DNA of 20,958 nt from Candidatus Nanopelagicales bacterium (GTDB taxonomy: Bacteria; Actinomycetota; Actinomycetes; S36-B12; UBA5976). Under the pieces are notes generated by a model that saw nothing but the letters and a program-made list of their open reading frames with translations, ran no database searches and had not been told where the DNA came from. Where the stretch lies: NCBI GenBank assembly GCA_023254955.1, contig JALRKC010000005.1, positions 1-20,958 on the forward strand, read 5' to 3'. This document shows, piece by piece, positions 14,619-20,958 of this stretch. The stretch's first letter is position 1. Each line of letters opens with the position of its first letter. The translations under genes and the position numbers were made by a program.

Positions 14619-16057
14619 TATTTATCACCACTCTTTAAATAGGCTTCTAAACCAACCCGACCACCTTCACGGCCGTAGCCAGACTCCTTATATCCGCCAA
14701 AGGGGCTGGTCGCGTCAAACTTGTTAAAAGTATTTGCCCAAACAACGCCAGCGCGTAAATTATTTGCAACTTCAAGGATCCTTGAGCCCTTTTCAGTCCA
14801 AATACCAGCGCTTAATCCAAATGGAGTGTTATTTGCTTTTTCAATTGCTTCTTGGGGAGTTCTAAAAGTCAAAACACTTAAAACTGGGCCAAAGATTTCT
14901 TCTCTAGCAATTCGATGAGCTTGAGTTACATTGGTAAAAACCGTAGGTGGAAACCAAAAGCCTCTTTCTGGCAGTTCGCACTTTAAAGTCCAACGATCTG
15001 CACCTTCAGTATCGCCCGACTCGGCTAATTCTTGAATTTTTGCCAATTGCGACGCTGAATTAATTGCCCCAACATCAGTATTTTTATCTAATGGGTCACC
15101 AACTCGCAAAGTTTGCATCCGCTCATAGAGTAAATCTAACAATTCATCTTTTACTGACTCTTGAACTAATAGCCTTGACCCGGCGCAGCAAACGTGACCT
15201 TGGTTAAAAAAGATTCCATTGATAATTCCTTCAACTGCCTGATCAATCGCAGCATCATCAAAAACTATATTGGCGGCTTTTCCGCCTAGTTCTAAAGTCA
15301 CTTTCTTATTGGTGCCAGCCACACTTGAAGCAATAAGTCGACCAACTTCAGTTGATCCAGTGAACGCAACTTTATTTATATTTGGGTGATTGACTAGTGC
15401 GCTACCTGTTTCGCCAGCACCGGTAATTATGTTTACTACACCTGGAGGTAATTCTGCTTGTTGACAGACTTCAGCAAAAAGCAGCGCAGTAAGCGGAGTT
15501 GTTTCTGCCGGTTTTAAAACTACGGTGTTACCTGCAGCAAGAGCAGGTGCGATCTTCCAAGCTAACATCAACATCGGGAAGTTCCAGGGAATAATTTGCC
15601 CAGCAACACCTAGACTCTGTGGGTTTGAGCCAACTCCAGCATATTCAAGTTTGTCAGCCCAGCCGGCGTAATGAAAGAAGTGAGCGGCAACTAATGGCAG
15701 ATCAACATCGCGACTTTCGCGAATTGGTTTACCGTTATTAATGCTTTCTAAAACAGCAAATTCGCGCGATCTTTCTTGCAAGATCCGGGCAATTCGATAG
15801 AGATATTTCCCGCGAGTAGCTCCAGGTAGCTTAGACCATTTTCCATAGGCATTTCTGGCTGCTTTTACTGCGGCATCCACATCTTTTTTGCCGGCTAAAA
15901 CTATTTCACTAAGCACTTCTTCGGTAGCTGGGTTTATGGTTTTGTAGCGTTTGCCATCTTTTGATTTAACAAACTTGCCATTGATAAACAACCCATAAGA
16001 AGTTTGAATATCCACAATCGAGGTTGATTCTGGGGCGGGGGCGTATTCAAAAACCAT
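14618..16057 (-). CDS. NAD(P)-dependent aldehyde dehydrogenase (probable acetaldehyde dehydrogenase)
   Basis: The 479-residue enzyme is complete. IIPWNFP holds the oxyanion Asn159, and LKPAETTP binds cofactor. FTGSTEVG (232-239), LELGGK with the general base Glu256, catalytic Cys290 in FNQGHVCCAGSR, and EEIFGPVLSV (386-395) follow in order. Position 288 is His (GHVCC), where Gln is usual. It starts with MVFEYAPAPES and begins 2 bp after the deoC stop, so it is translated with deoC. DeoC releases acetaldehyde from deoxyribose-5-phosphate, and oxidation of this to acetate is the likely reaction. The substrate is inferred from gene order, not from motifs. The TAA stop overlaps the ATG of the half-ALDH (TAATG). 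It acts in the cytoplasm. Confidence 0.92.
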   Translation of the reverse strand: MVFEYAPAPESTSIVDIQTSYGLFINGKFVKSKDGKRYKTINPATEEVLSEIVLAGKKDVDAAVKAARNAYGKWSKLPGATRGKYLYRIARILQERSREFAVLESINNGKPIRESRDVDLPLVAAHFFHYAGWADKLEYAGVGSNPQSLGVAGQIIPWNFPMLMLAWKIAPALAAGNTVVLKPAETTPLTALLFAEVCQQAELPPGVVNIITGAGETGSALVNHPNINKVAFTGSTEVGRLIASSVAGTNKKVTLELGGKAANIVFDDAAIDQAVEGIINGIFFNQGHVCCAGSRLLVQESVKDELLDLLYERMQTLRVGDPLDKNTDVGAINSASQLAKIQELAESGDTEGADRWTLKCELPERGFWFPPTVFTNVTQAHRIAREEIFGPVLSVLTFRTPQEAIEKANNTPFGLSAGIWTEKGSRILEVANNLRAGVVWANTFNKFDATSPFGGYKESGYGREGGRVGLEAYLKSGDK

Positions 16058-16059
16058 AA

Positions 16060-17022
16060 TTAATCAATACTCACATAGTCAGGGCCGGAATAATGACCAG
16101 ATTTCATTCTTTGTCGTTGCATCAATAAATCATTCAAAAGTGAAGATGCTCCTAATCGAAATAAGTCTGGGGTTAACCAGGCATCACCTAGCGTCTCTTT
16201 GACCAATACTAGGTACTTCAATGCGTCTTTTGTGGTTTTAATTCCACCAGCTGGCTTCATGCCGATTTTTTTTAAGGTTGCTTTGTGAAAATCTCTGATT
16301 GCTTGCAACATCACCAAAGTGACTGGCAGGGTAGCAGCAGGTGAGATTTTTCCAGTTGACGTCTTTATGAAGTCAGCCCCGGCTAACATAGCCAGCCAAG
16401 AAGCGCGTTTTACATTGTCATAAGTATTTAACTCACCAGTTTCTAAAATTACTTTTAGGTGCGCATCGCCACAGGCACTTTTAACTCTTTGAATATCTTC
16501 AAAAATATCAAGGTAGTGGCCTTCTAAAAAGGCACCGCGATCGATCACCATGTCAATTTCATCTGCACCGTTTGCGACGGCTTCACGAACATCTTGCACC
16601 CTGACCTCTTTGCTAGCCCTACCTGAAGGAAAGGCAGTTGCTACCGCTGCAACTTTGATTGATGAGTTAGTTAATTCTTTTTTTGCATAAGGGACCATGT
16701 CGCCATAAACGCAGACTGCTGCAACACTTGGCACACTGCTATCTAGTGGATCTGGCCGCTTTGCTTTAGCGCAAAGTGTTTTGACTTTTCCGCGAGTATC
16801 CATGCCTTCAAGAGTAGTTAGATCAATCATTGAAATTGCTAAATCGATGCCTTCATTTTTTGCAGTATTTTTTATTGATCTTGTTGCTAAAACTGCCGCC
16901 CGGGAATCAGCGCCAACTTTGTCTACTTGCCTAAGGCCGTGTAAAAATTTTTTTAAAGCGCTTTGACTGGCTGTAGCCTCACTAAAGTAGTCAGGCATGG
17001 CCAATAGGTCATCAGTAAACAC
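16060..17022 (-). CDS. deoC: Deoxyribose-phosphate aldolase
   Basis: This 320-residue class I aldolase splits 2-deoxyribose-5-phosphate into glyceraldehyde-3-phosphate and acetaldehyde. The VAAVATAFPSG strand, ADEIDMVID (153-161, with the acidic catalytic-triad residue), KVILETGEL, the Schiff-base Lys220 in GADFIKTSTGK, and Lys256 in GMKPAGGI are all present. It carries about 60-90 N-terminal residues more than short DeoC proteins, like other long actinobacterial forms. The start is GTG at 17022; an in-frame ATG at 16998 is possible but has no ribosome site. It lies 21 bp after the mutase gene on the minus strand. A TAGTCT box six bases before the GTG could give an additional leaderless transcript. 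Confidence 0.94.
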   Translation of the reverse strand: MFTDDLLAMPDYFSEATASQSALKKFLHGLRQVDKVGADSRAAVLATRSIKNTAKNEGIDLAISMIDLTTLEGMDTRGKVKTLCAKAKRPDPLDSSVPSVAAVCVYGDMVPYAKKELTNSSIKVAAVATAFPSGRASKEVRVQDVREAVANGADEIDMVIDRGAFLEGHYLDIFEDIQRVKSACGDAHLKVILETGELNTYDNVKRASWLAMLAGADFIKTSTGKISPAATLPVTLVMLQAIRDFHKATLKKIGMKPAGGIKTTKDALKYLVLVKETLGDAWLTPDLFRLGASSLLNDLLMQRQRMKSGHYSGPDYVSID

Positions 17023-17028
17023 GAGTTA

Positions 17029-17034
17029 AGACTA
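17029..17034 (-). promoter_or_regulatory. Possible internal -10 box (TAGTCT) before deoC
   Basis: On the minus strand TAGTCT is followed by TAACTC and the GTG at 17022, the six-base spacing seen at 2138-2150 and 19467-19479. It lies in the only gap of the punA-to-ALDH operon (21 bp). A short TANNNT match alone can occur by chance. Confidence 0.25.
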
Positions 17035-17043
17035 CCTCTAAAG

Positions 17044-18666
17044 CTATGAGAGTAACTGGGTCATGGCAATTGATAATTCCTTTAACCGTTTTTCTTGGGT
17101 TGATTTTGTTGAATAGTCGCCGTTTACCTCTAGGTAGCACTTGATTTTTGGTTCTGTTCCACTTGGTCGCACAATTGCCCTGGCTGAAGCTAATTCAAAG
17201 ACCACTCCTACACTCGGCGCCAAGCCTTGAAAGCCTTGCTTCATATCGATAACAGAAGTTATTGCTTCGTCTGCCAATAATTTTGGAGGATTTGTAATAA
17301 GTTCTTTAACTTTCTGCTTGGCGATATCAATATCAGCTAAACGAATACTCACTTGTTCAGTTAGGTGTAGCCCATAGGTTTGATAGATCTCAGCTAGCAC
17401 TTCTGTTAATGATTTATTTTCACCCTTGGCCCAATCCATAATTTCGATAGCTAAGAGTGCTGCAGAGATTCCATCCTTATCGCTGACTGCTTTTGGGTCT
17501 ACGGAGTAACCAATAGCCTCTTCATAACCAAAACTCAAGTTTGTAATGTGGCCCGCCCACTTCATTCCGGTCAAAGTAGTTTGCCCGATAAACCCATTTT
17601 CCTTAGCCATCTTCGGCACTAGTGAAGAGGAAACTATTGAACTAGAAAACACATTTTGCTTATCAAGATTTGGTTTCTGCATTATCCACCAAGCAAAAAG
17701 GATTCCTAATTCGTCTCCTTTTAGCATTCGCCAATTACCTGAATCGTTAATTCCAATTGCGCAGCGATCAGCATCTGGGTCATTGGCGATTGCTAGATCT
17801 GCATCAACCTTCGTGGCTAATTCAATTAGTAAATCTGTGGCACCGGGTTCTTCTGGATTAGGAAAATTAACGGTTTTAAAGGTTGGGTCAGGTTGCGCCT
17901 GTTCAGCAACTACAAAAACATTAGTCAAATTTAAATTATCAACCGCTTGCATAAATAATTCTTTGCCAACGCCATGTAGCGGAGTATAGGCAATTTTAAG
18001 ATCACGATGTTCAATCTTTGGAACAACGATTTTCAGTCTATTTAAATATTCTTTTTTAGTGTCAATTTGTTGCCAAGTTAAATTCTCAGCTATCACTAGG
18101 GGTAGTTGTTGCTTAGAGATTTGCAATGAAATCTCTTCGTCAACCGGAGGAATGATCCCAGCGCCTAATTCGTCATAAACCTTGTAGCCATTATCTTGCG
18201 GAGGATTATGGGATGCTGTGATCATTACTCCGCAATCGGCATTGAGCATTTTTACGGAATACGCTAAAAGGGGAGTCGGCACATTACTGGGCAGTTGCTT
18301 TACTTCTATTTTTAAATGTGTGGCGACGCTTGCGACTTCGTCAGCAAATTCTTTGCTCATGAACCGGGCATCGTTTCCCACAATTAAAACTGGGGTTTTA
18401 CCATTTGATCTAGCTAGCAAGTATTGCGCTAATCCTGCGGTTGCTTGACGCACTAGCGCTAAGTTCATTCGGGATTCACCGGCGCCCACTTCACCGCGAA
18501 GCCCAGCGGTGCCAAATTTTAAAAATCCAGAAAATCTATTTTGTAAATCAGCCAGAGCGTCTTGATCACCCTTGGCTTTAACTATTAATTCAGTTAGTTC
18601 TTGTTTGGTATTTGGGTCATGATCATTTTCAGCCCATTTTGTAGCTTTGGCAAACAAGTCATTCAT
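17044..18666 (-). CDS. Phosphohexomutase superfamily enzyme, PGM2-like; probable phosphopentomutase
   Basis: The 540-residue protein has the four-domain alpha-D-phosphohexomutase layout: KFGTAGLRGEVG near 50-61, the phosphoserine loop ITASHNPPQDNGYKVY with Ser152, the metal site NDPDADRCA (295-303), a sugar-binding GYEEAIGYSVDP loop, and a C-terminal RPSGTEPKIKCYLEV phosphate loop. The GYEEAIGY form and the early GTAGLRG motif are typical of the PGM2 branch, whose characterised members include phosphopentomutases. In the operon it sits between punA and deoC, and no DeoB is present here. I therefore infer that it converts ribose-1-P and deoxyribose-1-P to the 5-phosphates; glucose- or mannose-phosphate mutase activity is the alternative. 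The ATG directly abuts the punA stop (TAA then ATG). It acts in the cytoplasm with Mg2+ and a sugar bisphosphate activator. Confidence 0.9.
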   Translation of the reverse strand: MNDLFAKATKWAENDHDPNTKQELTELIVKAKGDQDALADLQNRFSGFLKFGTAGLRGEVGAGESRMNLALVRQATAGLAQYLLARSNGKTPVLIVGNDARFMSKEFADEVASVATHLKIEVKQLPSNVPTPLLAYSVKMLNADCGVMITASHNPPQDNGYKVYDELGAGIIPPVDEEISLQISKQQLPLVIAENLTWQQIDTKKEYLNRLKIVVPKIEHRDLKIAYTPLHGVGKELFMQAVDNLNLTNVFVVAEQAQPDPTFKTVNFPNPEEPGATDLLIELATKVDADLAIANDPDADRCAIGINDSGNWRMLKGDELGILFAWWIMQKPNLDKQNVFSSSIVSSSLVPKMAKENGFIGQTTLTGMKWAGHITNLSFGYEEAIGYSVDPKAVSDKDGISAALLAIEIMDWAKGENKSLTEVLAEIYQTYGLHLTEQVSIRLADIDIAKQKVKELITNPPKLLADEAITSVIDMKQGFQGLAPSVGVVFELASARAIVRPSGTEPKIKCYLEVNGDYSTKSTQEKRLKELSIAMTQLLS

Positions 18667-19467
18667 TTACAAATGCTCGATTACTTGTTTTAACAAGGTA
18701 CCCATTCTGCCGGCTGCGGTTTTTCCAGCAGCTAAAACTTCTTCATGATTTAGTGGCTCATCAGTTAACCCTGCACCAGGGTTGGTAACTAAGGAAACTC
18801 CCAAAACTTCACACCCAGCCTCTTTGGCAGCGATTGCTTCAAGGGCAGTGCTCATCCCAACTAAATCACCGCCAAGGGTAATTGCCATTTTGACTTCAGC
18901 TGGCGTCTCATATTGCGGCCCATGAAATTGCACATAGACGCCTTCTTTTAATGCTGGATCAATCTGCTTGGCAATTTTCCGAAGTCGGTGTGAATAGATT
19001 TGTGAAACATCAATAAATCTTGGTCCAATCAATGGGGTAGAGCCAGTTAAATTTATGTGATCAGAAATCAGTACAGCTGTTCCCGGCTTCCATTCCAAAC
19101 GTAAACCGCCAGCGGCGTTAGTGAGAATTATGGTTTTTACTCCACTAGCTGCGGCAACCCGAACAGCATGCACTACTGCAGCAACACCTTTTCCTTCGTA
19201 ATAATGAGTTCGCCCAATCTGCAATAAAACATTCTTGCCGTTAATTTCCGAGCTTCGCAAAATTCCCGCATGACCTTCCACTGCGGGAGGTTCAAACCCA
19301 GTTAAGTCGCTAACTGAAATATCAACACCATTTGGCGATAAAACCTCAACTGCCGGAGTCCAACCGGAGCCAAGTACTACTAACACTTCGTGTTGCGATC
19401 GACCTGACTTCATCGCTAATTCGTCAGCTGCCTGACGCGCTAATTGATAGGGAGTTTTTTCGGTCAT
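18667..19467 (-). CDS. punA: Purine nucleoside phosphorylase (trimeric, 6-oxopurine type)
   Basis: This 266-residue enzyme phosphorolyses inosine, guanosine and their deoxy forms to base plus (deoxy)ribose-1-phosphate. Visible are VLGSGWTP with the phosphate Ser34, GHAG at 65-68, RTHYYEG with Arg86/His88, TNAAGGLR (116-123), the FHGPQYETPAEVKM block with Glu187, GMSTALEA, and VTNPGAGL with Asn229, which marks 6-oxopurine specificity. It is the first gene of the minus-strand operon. The ATG lies six bases after a TAATCT box and has only a weak AGGA upstream, so a leaderless mRNA is likely. Inosine from Add is a natural substrate, and the pentose-1-phosphate product passes to the next-encoded mutase. 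Confidence 0.95.
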   Translation of the reverse strand: MTEKTPYQLARQAADELAMKSGRSQHEVLVVLGSGWTPAVEVLSPNGVDISVSDLTGFEPPAVEGHAGILRSSEINGKNVLLQIGRTHYYEGKGVAAVVHAVRVAAASGVKTIILTNAAGGLRLEWKPGTAVLISDHINLTGSTPLIGPRFIDVSQIYSHRLRKIAKQIDPALKEGVYVQFHGPQYETPAEVKMAITLGGDLVGMSTALEAIAAKEAGCEVLGVSLVTNPGAGLTDEPLNHEEVLAAGKTAAGRMGTLLKQVIEHL

Positions 19468-19473
19468 GGTCCT

Positions 19474-19479
19474 AGATTA
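19474..19479 (-). promoter_or_regulatory. Putative -10 box (TAATCT), leaderless arrangement, for the punA operon
   Basis: On the minus strand TAATCT is followed by AGGACC and then the punA ATG at 19467. The hexamer is identical to the one before cdd (2806-2811). The -35 region would fall inside the terminator hairpin of the upstream permease gene, so terminator and promoter overlap within about 50 bp. No -35 consensus is seen. Confidence 0.5.
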
Positions 19480-19483
19480 TCGG

Positions 19484-19527
19484 TAAAAATAAATGGCGAG
19501 ATAGGGTTTAGCTATCCCGCCATTTAT
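19484..19527 (-). terminator. Rho-independent terminator of the purine permease gene
   Basis: Arms at 19489-19504 and 19512-19527 are complementary over 16 bp with a single mismatch (A at 19499 against C at 19517), around a 7-nt loop. Read on the minus strand, the hairpin follows the permease stop by 32 nt and runs into TTTATTTTTA (about 19483-19492), the U tract expected for intrinsic termination. It separates the permease gene from punA. Confidence 0.85.
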
Positions 19528-19559
19528 GGGGAAGTTTCTGTTGAGTTAGAGAGCGACCA

Positions 19560-20958
19560 CTATCCCAACAGGTTCTTGATCGGCTCCTGTATGAAGTAGA
19601 TCAAGAATGCTAGAGATACACCCCACATCAAGGGGTGTATTTGCTTTGCCTTTCCAGTTGCAGTTTTTAACACAACATAGGTAACAAAGCCGGCACCAAT
19701 TCCTACGGCAATTGAGTAGGTAAATGGCATCAAAATAATCGTTAAGAATGCGGGCAGGGCAATTGTGATGTCGCCCCAATCAATATCTTTGATTTGAGTC
19801 ATCATTAAAAAGCCCACCAATAACAAAGCAGGGGTAGCAGCTTCGTAAGGCACCATCGCCACTAAAGGTGATAGGAAGGTAGCGAATAAGAAAGCAATAC
19901 CGGTTACCACGCTAGAAAAACCGGTACGTGCACCTTCACCAACGCCAGAGGCAGATTCAATATACGAAGTATTTGAAGAAACTCCAGCAGCTCCACCAGC
20001 AACTGCAGCTAGTGAATCGACCAAAAGAATTTTGTCAGCACTTGGTGGGTTTCCTTCTGAATCATTTAATCCAGCTTCTGCGCCAATCGCTGTCATTGTT
20101 CCTAAAGTGTCAAAAAAGTCGGTAATCAAAAGCGTGAAAACCAATAGACCCGCAGTTAGCAATCCAGCAGTGACAAAACCACCAAAGATATTGAATTGAC
20201 CTATCAAGCTAAAGTTTGGAAGCTGAAAAATGGAATCGGGTAGTGCTGGAATATTTAAATTCCAACCACGTGGATTAAATTCATCAGCCGATACAAAACT
20301 TGGCCCAATTTTCAAAGCAGTTTCTAAAATAACTGCTAAGACGGTTGCACTGAGCACGCCAATTAAAATTGCACCTTTTACTTTGCGGGCATAAAGCAAA
20401 GCGATTAGCAATAGGCCGAATACGAAAACGAAAACGGGCCAACCCATTAAGCTTCCGCCAGCACCAAGTTCCACCGGTACCGGGCCTGCACTGGTGCGAC
20501 GTACGAATCCAGCATCAACCAAACCAATTAGTGCAATAAATAAACCGATACCGACACTAATTGAAATTTTTAATTGGCGAGGCACAGCTTTGAAAACTGC
20601 GAGGCGAAATCCGGTTAACACCAAGACGGTGATGATTAATCCTTCAAGAACGATTAAACCCATAACTTCGCGCCAGGTCATGTAGTTGGCCGCGATCCGT
20701 GCTACGAAAGCGTTGATGCCTAATCCGGTAGCAAGCGCTAATGGAAAGTTGGCAACTGCTCCCATGGCGATGGTTAAAACTCCAGCAACTAAAGCAGTTG
20801 TTGCGGCAATAATCGGAAGGTTAGATCCGTCTCCTGCGCCACCACCCAAGAAATTTCCATCGATATCTGGGGTAAAGCCCAAAATTAGTGGATTCAAAAC
20901 AATGATGTAACTCATCGTTAAGAAGGTAACTAATCCACCTCTAACCTCTTGTGAGATT
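19560..20958 (-). CDS. Purine nucleobase permease, AzgA/NCS2 family, 3' part (5' end outside window)
   Basis: The frame is open to the window edge. Upstream of the ATG at 20915 it continues in frame as ISQEVRGGLVTFLT, the usual N-terminal block of this family, so that Met is internal and the true start is beyond 20958. The protein has about twelve or more hydrophobic segments and the family motifs MSYIIVLNPLIL, the GLGINAFVA loop near the start, ITDFFDTLGTMTAIG, and SNTSYIESASGVGEGARTGF. These fit the AzgA-like hypoxanthine/guanine/adenine proton symporters of the cytoplasmic membrane. It would bring in free bases, or recapture those released by PunA. It has its own terminator and is therefore transcribed separately from the punA operon. 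Uracil/xanthine permeases are a less likely alternative. Confidence 0.9.
   Translation of the reverse strand, partial: ISQEVRGGLVTFLTMSYIIVLNPLILGFTPDIDGNFLGGGAGDGSNLPIIAATTALVAGVLTIAMGAVANFPLALATGLGINAFVARIAANYMTWREVMGLIVLEGLIITVLVLTGFRLAVFKAVPRQLKISISVGIGLFIALIGLVDAGFVRRTSAGPVPVELGAGGSLMGWPVFVFVFGLLLIALLYARKVKGAILIGVLSATVLAVILETALKIGPSFVSADEFNPRGWNLNIPALPDSIFQLPNFSLIGQFNIFGGFVTAGLLTAGLLVFTLLITDFFDTLGTMTAIGAEAGLNDSEGNPPSADKILLVDSLAAVAGGAAGVSSNTSYIESASGVGEGARTGFSSVVTGIAFLFATFLSPLVAMVPYEAATPALLLVGFLMMTQIKDIDWGDITIALPAFLTIILMPFTYSIAVGIGAGFVTYVVLKTATGKAKQIHPLMWGVSLAFLIYFIQEPIKNLLG

Noticed and set aside
17546..17989. 147-codon open frame on the plus strand
   Set aside because: It lies wholly antisense to the mutase gene, matches no family I know, and its frame is explained by the coding bias of the real gene. 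The other opposite-strand frames were rejected for the same reason.
20686..20915. ATG at 20915 as the start of the purine permease
   Set aside because: The in-frame upstream codons to the window edge encode ISQEVRGGLVTFLT, the conserved family N-terminus, so the gene continues beyond the window.
1..20958. CRISPR arrays, insertion sequences, prophage or defence genes
   Set aside because: No direct repeat series, transposase-like protein or terminal inverted repeats were seen, and every long coding stretch is assigned to housekeeping or nucleoside metabolism.

Overview
The window is chromosomal DNA from what looks like a low-G+C member of the Actinomycetota, possibly the freshwater Nanopelagicales/acI group. 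The reasons are moderate A+T content (about 40% G+C in a line counted by hand), actinobacterial versions of every recognisable protein (CAEC-type cytidine deaminase, ParE-type second gyrase B, UPF0303, the deoC-ALDH-ALDH set), very tight gene packing, frequent TTG/GTG starts, and several -10 boxes 6-8 nt before a start codon, as in leaderless transcripts. The lineage is an inference; there is no rRNA here. I see no mobile element, CRISPR array, tRNA or prophage.

Layout. (1) 1-2797: the 3' part of a topoisomerase IV/gyrase subunit B gene (+), meeting a ferredoxin-NADP reductase gene (-) stop to stop, then a divergent small membrane protein gene (+). (2) 2819-7260 (+): a compact operon of cytidine deaminase, an MTAP-family phosphorylase, an MTA/SAH-deaminase-like amidohydrolase, an SDR oxidoreductase and thymidine/pyrimidine-nucleoside phosphorylase. 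(3) 7413-13773 (+): a BMP-type nucleoside ABC importer (lipoprotein, two permeases, double ATPase), a UPF0303 protein and adenosine deaminase. (4) 19467-13770 (-): punA, a PGM2-like phosphosugar mutase, deoC, a full-length aldehyde dehydrogenase and a half-length aldehyde dehydrogenase without catalytic residues. It converges on the adenosine deaminase gene with overlapping stop codons. (5) 20958-19560 (-): the 3' part of a purine nucleobase permease (AzgA/NCS2 type), ending in a strong hairpin terminator just before the punA promoter.

Together regions 2-5 form a nearly complete nucleoside scavenging and catabolic island. Nucleosides enter through the BMP transporter and bases through the AzgA permease. 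Cdd and Add deaminate; PunA and DeoA phosphorolyse; the PGM2-like enzyme probably converts (deoxy)ribose-1-P to the 5-P; DeoC splits deoxyribose-5-P to glyceraldehyde-3-P and acetaldehyde; and the ALDH pair probably oxidises acetaldehyde to acetate. The MTAP-family enzyme (with Asn at the base-specificity position) next to an MTA-deaminase-like enzyme suggests methylthioadenosine is handled through methylthioinosine.

Most of this is known biology in compact form. The least explained parts are the catalytically dead half-ALDH coupled to an intact ALDH, the UPF0303 and SDR genes embedded in the operons, and shared promoter elements of the two plus-strand operons. I did not find a clearly new system.
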